Source: Neoceratodus forsteri (Eukaryota; Chordata; Ceratodontiformes; Ceratodontidae). Taken from it: a stretch of 64,000 nucleotides of DNA. The first letter of the stretch is position 1, and each line of letters begins with the position of its first letter. The stretch spans positions 468,939,501 through 469,003,500 of the forward strand of contig CM028130.1 of assembly GCA_016271365.2 (NCBI GenBank). Direction: 5' to 3'. The translations under genes and the position numbers were made by a program. Under the pieces are notes generated by a model, which made no database searches, was not told the origin of the DNA, and worked only from the letters and a program-made list of their open reading frames with translations. Below, piece after piece: positions 13,583 to 26,330 of this stretch.

Positions 13583-14878
13583 CACTACTGCATCCTCAGG
13601 GATGCTACAGTACAGGGACAGTGCCACAGCCCCTCACTTTTAATATTCCCAGGGATGCTACAGTACAGGGACGGTGTCACAGCCTCACTACAACATCCTA
13701 TGGGATGCTACTGTGCAGGGACAGTGTCACAGCCCATCACTATAATATTCTCAGGGAAGCTACAGTACAGGGACAGACTCTGCAGCCCCTCACTATAACA
13801 TCCTCAGGGAACTACAGTACAGGAACAGTGTCACAACCCCTCAATATAACATCCTCAGAGAAGCTACTGTACAGGGACAGTGTCACAGCCCCTCACTATA
13901 ACATCCTCAGGGATGCTACAGTACAGGTTCAGTGTCAGAGACCCTCACTATAACATCCTCAGGGATGCTACAGTAGAGGTACAGTGTCAGAGACCCTCAC
14001 TATAATATCCTCAGGGATGCTACACTACAGGGACAGTGTCACAGCCCCTCACTATAACATCCTCAGGGAAGCTACAGTACAGGTTCAGTGTCAGAGACCC
14101 TCACTATAACATCCTCAGGGATGCTACAGTACAGGGACAGTGTCACAGCCCCTCACCATGACATCCTCAGAGATAATACGGTAGAGGGACAGTCTCACAG
14201 CCCCTCACTATAACATCCACAGGGATGCTATGGTACAGGCACAGTGTCACAGCCCCTCACTATAACATTCTTAGGGATGCTGCGGTACAGGGACAGTGTC
14301 ACAGTCCCTCACTATAACATCCTCAGGGAAGTTACAGTACAAGGACAGTGTCAGTCCCTCACTATAACATCCTCAGGGAAGCTACAGTAAAGGGACAGTG
14401 TCACAGCCCCTCACTAAAACATCTTCAAGGATGCTAGAGTACTGGGACAGTGACACAGTCCCTCACTACAACATCCTCATGGATGCTACAGTACAGGGTC
14501 AGTGTCACAACCCCTCACTATAATATCCTTAAGGATGCTACAGTACAGGGACAGTGTCACAGCCCCTCACTCTTACATCCTTAAGGATGCTACAGTACAA
14601 GGACAGTGTCACAGCCACTCACTATAACATCCTGAGGGTTGCTACAGTACAGGACAGGGTCACAGCCCCTCACTATTACATCCCTCAGGATGCTACAGAA
14701 CAGGGACAGAGTCACAGCCCCTCACTAAAACATCCTTAGGGATGCTACGGTACAGGGACAGTGTCACAGTCCCTCACTATAACATCCTCAGGGATGCTAC
14801 AATACAGGGACAGTGTCACAGCCCCTCAATATGACATCCTCAGAAATGCTACGGTAGAGTAACAGTGTCACAGCCCCT
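13583..14878 (+). repeat. Class A block (1296 bp)
   Basis: Class A block with full-length C runs over most of its length and the unit-opening marker at 14437. It is the closest in length and variants to the blocks at 2011 and 25038. Confidence 0.85.
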
Positions 14879-17814
14879 CATTACAACTCCCTCAGGAATG
14901 CTGCAGTACAGGGATGGTGTCACAGCCCCCTGACTACAACTTCCTCAGGGATGCTGCAGTGCAGGGACAGTATCACAGACCATGACTACCACTTTCTCAA
15001 GGATGCTGCAGTACAGGGACAGTGTCACAGCCCATGACTACTAATTCCTCAGGGATGCTACAGTGCAGGGACAGTGTCATGGCCCTGACTAAAACTTCCT
15101 CAGGAATGCTACAGTAAAGGAATGGTGTCAAAGCCCTGACTCCAACTTCTTCAGGGTGCTACTGTAAAGGACGGTGTCAAACCCTGACTCCAGCTTCATC
15201 ACAGATGTTACAGAACAGGAATGGTGTCATAGCCCCTGACTCCAACTTTCTCAAGGATGTTACAGTACAGAGATGGTGTCACAGCCCTGACTACAACTTC
15301 CTCAGGGTTGCTACAGTACAGGGACAGTGTCACAGCCCTGACTACAACTTCCTCAGGATGCTACAGTACAGGGACGGTGTCAGATCCCTCTGACTACAAC
15401 TTCCTCATGGATGCTACAGTACAGGGACAGTGTCACCCTCCTGACTACAACTTTCTCAGAGATTCTACAGTGCAGGGATGGTGTCACAGCCCCTGACTAC
15501 AAACTTCTGCAGGGATGCTACTGTACAGAGACAGTAACACAGACCTCACTACAACTTCTTCAGGGATGTTACACTACAGAGACGGTGACACAGACCCTCA
15601 CTACAACTTCCTCAGGGATGCTACAGTACAGGCACAGCGTCACACCCTCACTACGACTTACTCAGGGATGCTACAGTACAGGGATGGTGTCACAGACCCT
15701 CACAATGACTTCATCAAGGATGCTACATTACAGGGACGGTGTCACAGCCCCTCACTACAGTATCCTCAGGGAAGCTACTACAGTACAGGGACGGTGTCGC
15801 AGTCCTCACTACAGCATCCTCAGGGAAGCTGCAGTACACAGACCGTGTCACAGCCCCTCACCACAGCATCCTCAGGGATGTTACAGTACAGGGATGGTGT
15901 AAAAGCCCTTGACTACAACTTACTCAGGGATACTACAGTACAGGGACGGTGTCACAGCCCATGACTACAACTTCCTCAGGCATGCTACAGTACAGGGACA
16001 GTGTCACAGCTCCTGACTACAACTTTCTCAGGGATTATGTAGTACAGGGATGGTGTCAGAGCCCGTGACTACAACTTCTGCAGGGGTGCTACAGTACAGA
16101 GAAGGTAACACAGACCCTCATTACAACTTCCTCAGGGATGCTATACTACAGAGATGGTGACACAGACCAGCACTACAACTTCCTCAGAGATGCTACAGTA
16201 CAGAGACGGTGACACAGACCCTCACTACAACTTCCTCAGGGATGCTACAGAACAGGAATGGTGTCACAGCCCTGACTACAACTTCCTCAGGGATGCTACA
16301 GTACAGGGATGGTGTCAGCGCCTGACTACAACTTCCTCAGGATGCTACAGTACAGGGATGGTTCACAGCCCTGAATACAACTTCCTCAGGGATGCTACAG
16401 TACAGGGACGGTGTCACAGCCTCTGACTACAACTTCCTCAGGGATGCTACAGTACAGGGACAGTGTCAACTCTCCAGAATACAACTTTCTCAGAGATTCT
16501 ACAGTACAGGGATGGTGTCACAGCCCTGACTACAACTTCTGAGGATGCTACAGTACAGGACAGTAACACAGACCTCACTACAACTTCTTCAGGATGCTAC
16601 ACTACAGGGACGGTGACACAGACCTCACTACAACTTCCTCAGGGATGCTACAGTACAGGCACAGTGTCACAGCCCCTCACTACGACTTACCTAGGGATGC
16701 TACAGTACAGGGATAGTGTCACAGACCCTCACAATGACTTCATCAAGGATGCTACATTACAGGGACGGTGTCACAGCCCTCACTACAGTATCCTCAGGGA
16801 AGCTACTACAGTACAGGGACGGTGTCGCAGTCCTCACTACAGCATCCTCAGGAAGCTGCAGTACACAGACCGTGTCACAGCCCCCACCACAGCATCCTCA
16901 GGGATGTTATAGTACAGGGATGGTGTAAAAGCCCTTGACTACAACTTACTCAGGGATTCTACAGTACAGGACTGTGTCACAGCCCATGACTACAACTTCC
17001 TCAGGCATGCTACAGCACAGGGACAGTGTCACAGCTGCTGACTACAACTTCCTCCGGGATTCTGTAGTACAGGGATGGTGTCAGAGCCCGTGGCTACAAC
17101 TTCTGCCGGGATGCTACAGTACAGAGAAGGTAACACAGACCCTCACTACAACTTCCTCAGGGATGCTACACTACAGAGATGGTGACACAGACCAGCACTA
17201 CAACTTCCTCAGAGATGCTACAGCACAGAGACGGTGACACAGACCCTCACTACAACTTCCTCAGGTATACTACAGAACAGGAATGGTGGTCACAGCCCTG
17301 ACTAAACTTCCTCAGGGATGCTACAGTACAGGGATGGTGTCAGCGCCCTGACTACAACTTCCTCAGGATGCTACAGTACAGGGATGGTTTCACAGCCCCT
17401 GAATACAACTTCCTCAGGGATGTTACAGTACAGGGACGGTGCCACAGCCCTGACTACAACTTCCTCAGGGGTTCTTCAGTACAGGGACAGTGTCACAGAC
17501 CCTCACTATGACTTTCTCAGGGATGCTACAGTATAGGGACGGTGTCACCACCCTCACTACTACATCCTCAGAGATGCTGCAGTACAGGGACACTAGTCAC
17601 AGCCCCTCACTACAGCATCCTCAGGAAGCTACAAAACAGGGACAGTGTCGCAGACCATCACTACTGCATCCTCAGGGATGCTACAGTACAGGGACAGTAG
17701 CACAGCCCCTCACTACAACATCCTCGAGGATGCTATAGAACAGGGATGATGTCACAGCCCCTCACTACAACTTACTCAGGGAAGCCACAGTACAGGCTTG
17801 GAGTTGCAGCCTCT
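14879..17814 (+). repeat. Class B block 5, full second-position form (2936 bp)
   Basis: One CATGACTACC landmark (14980) and two CACAATGACT landmarks (15707, 16730). It retains the nine monomers missing from the S1 equivalent, including the variant GGGATTATGTAG near 16030. Many one-base losses in C and G runs occur here. Confidence 0.85.
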
Positions 17815-19044
17815 CACTACTGCATCCTCAGGGATGCTACAGTACAGGGACAGTGCCACAGCCCCTCACTTTAATATTCCAGGGATGCTAGTACATGGAC
17901 GGTGTCACAGCCCTCACTACAACATCTAAGGGATGCTGGTGCAGGGACAGTGTCACAGCCCATCACTATAATATTCTCAGGGAAGCTATAGTACAGGGAC
18001 AGACTCACAGCCCCTCACTATAACATCCTCAGGAACTACAGTACAGGAACAGTGTCACAACCCTCAATATAACATCCTCAGAGAAGCTACTGAACAGGGA
18101 CAGTGTCACAGCCCTCACTATAACATCCTCAGGGATGCTACAGTACAGGTTCAGTGTCAGAGACCTCATTATAACATCCTCAGGGATGCTACCGTAGAGG
18201 TACAGTGTCAGAGACCCTCACTATAATATCCCCAGGGATGCTACACTACAGGGACAGTGTCACAGCCCTCACTATAACATCCTCAGGAAGCTACAGTACA
18301 GGTTCAGTGTCAGAGACCCTCACTATAACATCCTCAGGGGATGCTACGGTACAGGGACAGTGTCACAGCCCCTCACTATAACATTCTTAGGGATGCTGCG
18401 GGTACAGGGACAGTGTCACAGTCCTCACTTTAACATCCTCAGGAAGTTACAGTCACAGGACAGTGTCAGTCCCTCACTATAACATCCTCAGGGAAGCTAC
18501 AGTAAAGGGATAGTGTCACAGCCCTCACTAAAACACCTTCAAGGATGCTAGAGTACTGGGACAGTGACACAGTCCTCACTATAACATCCTCATGGATGCT
18601 ACAGTACAGGGTCAGAGTCACAACCCCTCACTATAATATCCTTAAGGATGCTACAGTACAGGGACAGTGTCACAGCCCTTCACTCTTACATCCTTAAGGA
18701 TGCTACAGTACAAGGACAGTGTCACAGCCACTTACTATAACATCCTGAGGATTGCTACAGTACAGGGACAGGGTCACAGCCCCTCACTATTACATCCTCA
18801 GGGATGCTACAGAACAGGGACAGAGTCACAGCCCCTCACTATAACATCCTTAGGGATGCTACGGTACAGGGACAGTGTCACAGTCCCTCACTATAACATC
18901 CTCAGGGATGCTACAATACAGGGACAGTGTCACAGCCCCTCAATATGACATCCTCAGAAATGCTACGGTAGAGGAACAGTGTCACAGCCCTTCACTATAC
19001 CATCCACAGGGATGCTATGGTACAGGGACAGTGCCACAGCCCCT
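17815..19044 (+). repeat. Class A block (1230 bp)
   Basis: Short, second-position class A block with the marker at 18551. It shares GCTACCGTAGAGG (near 18189) with the block at 5798, and ends in the ACTATACCATCCACAGGG monomer. Confidence 0.85.
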
Positions 19045-22000
19045 CATTACAACTCCTCAGCGATGCTGCATACAGGATGGTGTCACAGCCCCTGACTACA
19101 ACTTCCTCAGGGATGCTGCAGTGCAGGGACAGTATCCTGATCATGACTACCACTTTCTCAAGGATGCTGCAGTACAGGGACAGTGTCACAGCCCATGACT
19201 ACTAATTCCTCAGGGATGCTACAGTGCAGGGACAGTGTCATAGCCCCTGACTAAAACTTCCTCAGGAATGCTACAGTAAGCGATGGTGTCAAAGCCCTGA
19301 CTCCAACTTCCTCAGGGTGCTACAGTACAGGACTGTGTCACAGCCTCTGACTACAACTTCCTCATGGATGCTACAGTACAGGACAGTGTCACCTCTCCTG
19401 ACTACAACTTTCTCAGAGATTCTACAGTACAGGGATGGTGTCACAGCCCTCACTATAACATCCACAGGGATGCTACGGTACAGGGACAGTGTCACAGCCC
19501 CTCACTATCACATACTCAGAGATGTTGCGGTACAGGGACAGTCTCACAGCCCTCACCATAACATCCTTAGGGATGCTACAGGTCAGGGACAGTGTCATAG
19601 CCCTGACTAAAACTTCCTCAGGAATGCTACAGTAAAGGGATGGTGTCAAAGCCCATGACTCCAACTTCCTCAGGGGTGCTACAGTAAAGGGACGGTGTCA
19701 AAGCCCCTGACTCCAACTTCATCAGGGATGCTACAGAACAGGAATGGTGTCATAGCCCTTGACTCCAACTTCCTCAAGGATGTTACAGTACCGAGATGGT
19801 GTCACAGCCCCTGACTACAACTTCCTCAGGGATGCTACAGTACAGGGATGGTGTCACAGCCCCAGACTACATCTTCCTCAGGGATGCTACAGTACAGGGA
19901 CTGTGTCATAGCCTCTGACTACAACTTCCTCATGGATGCTACAGTACAGGGACAGTGTCACCTCTCCTGACTACAACTTTCTCAGAGATTCTACAGTACA
20001 GGGATGGTGTCACAGCCCCTGACTACAACTTCTGCAGGGATGCTACGGTACAGAGACAGTAACACAGACCCTCACTACAACTTCTTCAGGGATTTTACAC
20101 TACAGAGACGGTGACACATACCCTCACTACAGCTTCCTCATGGATGCTACAGTACAGGGACAGTGTCACAGCCCCTCATTACAACTCCCTCAGGGATGCT
20201 GCAGTACAGGGATGGTGTCACAGCCCCCTGACTACAACTTCCTCAGGGATGCTGCAGTGCAGGGACAGTATCACAGACCATGACTACCACTTTCTCAAGG
20301 ATGCTGCAGTACAGGGACAGTGTCACAGCCCATGACTACTAATTCCTCAGGGATTTTACAGTGCAGGGACAGTGTCATAGCCCCTGACTAAAACTTCCTC
20401 AGGAATGCTACAGTAAAGGGATGGTGTCAAAGCCCCTGACTCCAACTTCCTCAGGGGGTGCTACAGTAAAGGGACGGTGTCAAAGCCCCTGACTCCAGCT
20501 TCATCAGGGATGCTACAGAACAGGAATGGTGTCATAGCCCCTGACTCCAATTTCCTCAAGGATGTTACAGTACAGGGATGGTGTCACAGCCCCCTGACTA
20601 CAACTTCCTCAGGGATGCTACAGTACAGGAACGGTGTCACAGCCTCTGACTACAACTTCCTCATGGATGCTACAGTACAGGGACAGTGTCACCTCTCCTG
20701 ACTACAACTTTCTCAGAGATTCTACAGTACAGGGATGGTGTCACAGCCCCTGACTACAACTTCTGCAGGGATGCTACGGTACAGAGACAGTAACACAGAC
20801 CCTCACTACAACTTCTTCAGGGATGTTACACTACAGGGCAGTGCACATACCTCACTACAACTTCCTCAGGGATGCTACAGTACAGGGACAGTGTCACAGC
20901 CCCTCATTACAACTCCTCAGGGATGCTGCAGTACAGGGATGGTGTCACAGCCCCCTGACTACAACTTCCTCAGGGATGCTGCAGTGCAGGGACAGTATCA
21001 CAGACCATGACTACCACTTTCTCAAGGATGCTGCAGTACAGGGACAGTGTCACAGCCCATGACTACTAATTCCTCAGGGATTTTACAGTGCAGGGACAGT
21101 GTCATAGCCCCTGACTAAAACTTCCTCAAGGATGTTACAGTACAGGGATGGTGTCACAGCCCCTGACTACAACTTCCTCAGGGATGCTACAGTACAGGGA
21201 CGGTGTCACAGCCCCTGACTACAACTTCCTCAGGGATGCTACAGTACAGGGACGGTGTCACAGCCTCTGACTACAACTTCCTCATGGATGCTACAGTACA
21301 GGGACAGTGTCAACTCTCCTGACTACAACTTTCTCAGAGATTCTACAGTACAGGGATGGTGTCACAGCCTGACTACAACTTCTGTAGGGATGCTACGGTA
21401 CAGAGACAGTAACACAGACCCTCACTACAACTTCTTCAGGGATGTTACACTACAGAGACAGTGACACAGACCCTCACTACAACTTCCTCAGGGATGCTAC
21501 AGTACAGGCACAGTGTCACAGCCCTCACTACGACTTACTCAGGGATGCTACAGTACAGGGATGGTGTCACAGACCCTCACAATGACTTCATCAAGGATGC
21601 TACATTACAGGGACGGTGTCACAGCCCCTCACTACAGTATCCTCAGGAAGCTACTGCAGTACAGGGACGGTGTCGCAGTCCTCACTACAGCATCCTCAGG
21701 AAGCTGCAGTACACAGACCGTGTCACAGCCCCTCACCACAGCATCCTCTGGGATGTTACAGTACAGGGATGGTGTAAAGCCCTTGACTACAACTTACTCA
21801 GGATACTACAGTAGGGACGGTGTCACAGCCCATGACTACAACTTCCTCAGGCATGCTACAGTACAGGGACAGTGTCACAGCTCCTGACTACAACTTCCTC
21901 AGGGATTCTGTAGTACAGGGATGGTGTCAGAGCCCGTGACTACAACTTCTGCAGGGATGTTACAGTACAGAGAAGGTAACACAGACCCTCATTACAACTT

Positions 22001-22245
22001 CCTCAGGGATGCTACACTACAGAGATGGTGACACAGACCAGCACTACAACTTCCTCAGAGATGCTACAGTACAGAGACGGTGACACAGACCCCCACTACA
22101 ACTTCCTCAGTGATGCTACAGAACAGGAATGGTGTCACAGCCCCTGACTACAACTTCCTCAGGGATGCTACAGTACAGGGATGGTGTCAGCCTGACTACA
22201 ACTTCCTCAGGGATGCTACAGTACAGGCTTGGAGTTGCAGCCTCT
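19045..22245 (+). repeat. Class B block 6 (3201 bp), with an A island
   Basis: Three CATGACTACC landmarks (19143, 20279, 21006) and one CACAATGACT landmark (21579). The A island of three monomers lies at about 19446-19600. It is shorter than the S1 equivalent by about 11 monomers. Confidence 0.85.
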
Positions 22246-23531
22246 CACTACTGCATCCTCAGGGATGCTACAGTACAGGGACAGTGCCACAGCCCTCACT
22301 TTAATATTCCCAGGGATGCTACAGTACAGGGACGGTGTCACAGCCCTCACTACAACATCCTATGGGATGCTACTGTGCAGGGACAGTGTCACAGCCCATC
22401 ACTATAATATTCTCAGGAAGCTACAGTACAGGGACAGACTCTGCAGCCCCTCACTATAACATCCTCAGGGAACTACAGTACAGGAACAGTGTCACAACCC
22501 CTCAATATAACATCCTCAGAGAAGCTACTGTACAGGGACAGTGTCACAGCCCTCACTATAACATCCTCAGGGATGCTACAGTACAGGTTCAGTGTCAGAG
22601 ACCTCACTATAACATCCTCAGGGATGCTACAGTAGAGGTACAGTGTCAGAGACCCTCACTATAATATCCTCAGGGATGCTACACTACAGGGACAGTGTCA
22701 CAGCCCTCACTATAACATCCTCAGGGAAGCTACAGTACAGGTTCAGTGTCAGAGACCCTCACTATAACATCTCAGGGATGCTACAGTACAGGGACAGTGT
22801 CACAGCCCTCACCATGACATCCTCAGAGATAATACGGTAGAGGGACAGTCTCACAGCCCCTCACTATAACATCCACAGGGATGCTATGGTACAGGCACAG
22901 TGTCACAGCCCTCACTCCTATAACATTCTTAGGGATGCTGCGGTACAGGGACAGTGTCACAGTCCTCACTATAACATCCTCAGGGAAGTTACAGTACAAG
23001 GACAGTGTCAGTCCTCACTATAACATCCTCAGGAAGCTACAGTAAAGGGACAGTGTCACAGCCCTCACTAAAACATCTTCAAGGATGCTAAGAGTGCTGG
23101 GACAGTGACACAGTCCTCACTACAACATCCTCATGGATGCTACAGTACAGGTCAGTGTCACAACCCTCACTATAATATCCTTAAGGATGCTACAGTACAG
23201 GGACAGTGTCACAGCCCCTCACTCTTACATCCTTAAGGATGCTACAGTACAAGGACAGTGTCACAGCCACTCACTATAACATCCTGAGGGTTGCTACAGT
23301 ACAGGGACAGGGTCACAGCCCCTCACTATTACATCCTCAGGGATGCTACAGAACAGGGACAGAGTCACAGCCCCTCACTAAAACATCCTTAGGGATGCTA
23401 CGGTACAGGGACAGTGTCACAGTCCCTCACTATAACATCCTCAGGGATGCTACAATACAGGGACAGTGTCACAGCCCCTCAATATGACATCCTCAGAAAT
23501 GCTACGGTAGAGTAACAGTGTCACAGCCCCT
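22246..23531 (+). repeat. Class A block (1286 bp)
   Basis: Third-position class A block; the unit-opening marker at 23092 reads GAGTGCTGGG, a one-base difference from all others. Runs of C and G are often one base short from 22190 to 23170, and CACTCCTATAAC near 22914 is a local oddity. Confidence 0.85.
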
Positions 23532-25037
23532 CATTACAACTCCCAGGAATGCTGCAGTACAGGGATGGTGTCACAGCCCCCTGACTACAACTTCCTCAGG
23601 GATGCTGCAGTGCAGGGACAGTATCACAGACCATGACTACCACTTTCTCAAGGATGCTGCAGTACAGGGACAGTGTCACAGCCCATGACTACTAATTCCT
23701 CAGGGATGCTACAGTGCAGGGACAGTGTCATAGCCCCTGACTAAAACTTCCTCAGGAATGCTACAGTAAAGGAATGGTGTCAAAGCCCCTGACTCCAACT
23801 TCTTCAGGGGTGCTACTGTAAAGGGACGGTGTCAAATCCCCTGACTCCAGCTTCATCACGGATGTTACAGAACAGGAATGGTGTCATAGCCCCTGAATCC
23901 AACTTTCTCAAGGATGTTACAGTACAGAGATGGTGTCACAGCCCCTGACTACAACTTCCTCAGGGTTGCTACAGTACAGGGACAGTGTCACAGCCCCTGA
24001 CTACAACTTCCTCAGGGATGCAACAGTACAGGGACGGTGTCAGATCCTCTGACTACAACTTCCTCATGGATGCTACAGTACAGGGACAGTGTCACCTCTC
24101 CTGACTACAACTTTCTCAGAGATTCTACAGTACAGGGATGGTGTCACAGCCCCTGACTACAACTTCTGCAGGGATGCTACGGTACAGAGACAGTAACACA
24201 GACCCTCACTACAACTTCTTCAGGGATGTTACACTACAGAGACGGTGACACAGACCCTCACTACAACTTCCTCAGGGATGCTACAGTACAGGCACAGCGT
24301 CACAGCCCCTCACTACGACTTACTCAGGGATGCTACAGTACAGGGATGGTGTCACAGACCCTCACAATGACTTCATCAAGGATGCTACATTACAGGAACG
24401 GTGTCACAGCCCCTCACTACAGTATCCTCAGGGAAGCTACTACAGTACAGGGACGGTGTCGCAGTCCTCACTACAGCATCCTCAGGGAAGCTGCAGTACA
24501 CAGACCGTGTCACAGCCCCTCACCACAGCATCCTCTGGGATGTTACAGTACAGGGATGGTGTAAAAGCCCTTGACTACAACTTACTCAGGGATACTACAG
24601 TACAGGGACGGTGTCACAGCCCATGACTACAACTTCCTCAGGCATGCTACAGTACAGGGACAGTGACACAGCTCCTGACTACAACTTCCTCAGGGATTCT
24701 GTAGTACAGGGATGGTGTCAGAGCCCGTGACTACAACTTCTGCAGGGATGTTACAGTACAGAGAAGGTAACACAGACCCTCATTACAACTTCCTCAGGGA
24801 TGCTACACTACAGAGATGGTGACACAGACCAGCACTACAACTTCCTCAGAGATGCTACAGTACAGAGACGGTGACACAGACCCCACTACAACTTCCTCAG
24901 TGATGCTACAGAACAGGAATGGTGTCACAGCCCCTGACTACAACTTCCTCAGGGATGCTACAGTACAGGGATGGTGTCAGCGCCTGACTACAACTTCCTC
25001 AGGGATGCTACAGTACAGGCTTGGAGTTGCAGCCTCT
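23532..25037 (+). repeat. Class B block 7, minimal form (1506 bp)
   Basis: Equivalent to the blocks at 509 and 12085, with landmarks at 23633 and 24362. It shares the rare GATGCAACAG variant with the block at 509, so the first units of S1 and S3 look closer to each other than to S2. Confidence 0.85.
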
Positions 25038-26330
25038 CACTACTGCATCCTCAGGGATGCTACAGTGGGACAGTGCCACAGCCCCTCACTTTAATATTCC
25101 CAGGGATGCTACAGTACAGGGACGGTGTCACAGCCCCTCACTACAACATCCTATGGGATGCTACTGTGCAGGGACAGTGTCACAGCCCATCACTATAATA
25201 TTCTCAGGGAAGCTACAGTACAGGGACAGACTCGCAGCCCCTCACTATAACATCCTCAGGGAACTACAGTACAGGAACAGTGTCACAACCCCTCAATATA
25301 ACATCCTCAGAGAAGCTACTGTACAGGGACAGTGTCACAGCCCCTCACTATAACATCCTCAGGGATGCTACAGTACAGGTTCAGTGTCAGAGACCCTCAC
25401 TATAACATCCTCAGGGATGCTACAGTAGAGGTACAGTGTCAGAGACCCTCACTATAATATCCTCAGGGATGCTACACTACAGGGACAGTGTCACAGCCCT
25501 CACTATAACATCCTCAGGAAGCTACAGTACAGGTTCAGTGTCAGAGACCCTCACTATAACATCCCTCAGGGATGCTACAGTACAGGGACAGTGTCACAGC
25601 CCCTCACCATGACATCCTCAGAGATAATACGGTAGAGGGACAGTCTCACAGCCCCTCACTATAACATCCACAGGGATGCTATGGTACAGGCACAGTGTCA
25701 CAGCCCCTCACTATAACATTCTTAGGGATGCTGCGGTACAGGGACAGTGTCACAGTCCCTCACTATAACATCCTCAGGGAAGTTACAGTACAAGGACAGT
25801 GTCAGTCCCTCACTATAACATCCTCAGGGAAGCTACAGTAAAGGGACAGTGTCACAGCCCCTCACTAAAACATCTTCAAGGATGCTAGAGTACTGGGACA
25901 GTGACACAGTCCCTCACTACAACATCCTCATGGATGCTACAGTACAGGGTCAGTGTCACAACCCCTCACTATAATATCCTTAAGGATGCTACAGTACAGG
26001 GACAGTGTCACAGCCCCTCACTCTTACATCCTTAAGGATGCTACAGTACAAGGACAGTGTCACAGCCACTCACTATAACATCCTGAGGGTTGCTACAGTA
26101 CAGGGACAGGGTCACAGCCCCTCACTATTACATCCTCAGGGATGCTACAGAACAGGGACAGAGTCACAGCCCCTCACTAAAACATCCTTAGGGATGCTAC
26201 GGTACAGGGACAGTGTCACAGTCCCTCACTATAACATCCTCAGGGATGCTACAATACAGGGACAGTGTCACAGCCCCTCAATATGACATCCTCAGAAATG
26301 CTACGGTAGAGTAACAGTGTCACAGCCCCT
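25038..26330 (+). repeat. Class A block (1293 bp)
   Basis: First-position class A block with full-length C runs in most monomers and the marker at 25888. The short GCTACAGTGGGACAG near 25060 lacks four bases of the usual monomer. Confidence 0.85.

Larger units (their letters stand above)
11649..23091 (+). repeat. 11.4-kb super-repeat, copy S2 (units of 2788, 4114 and 4541 bp)
   Basis: The unit-opening marker lies at 11649, 14437 and 18551. Landmarks follow S1 at a shift of about 11.57 kb, then about 12.02 kb after the stretch missing from S1, then about 11.45 kb. The third unit carries three copies of the CATGACTACCACTTTCTC landmark (19143, 20279, 21006) but only one CACAATGACTTCATC landmark (21579). 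One-base losses in C and G runs are frequent at 15.1-15.4, 16.25-16.65, 17.3-18.5 and 21.4-23.1 kb. Confidence 0.85.
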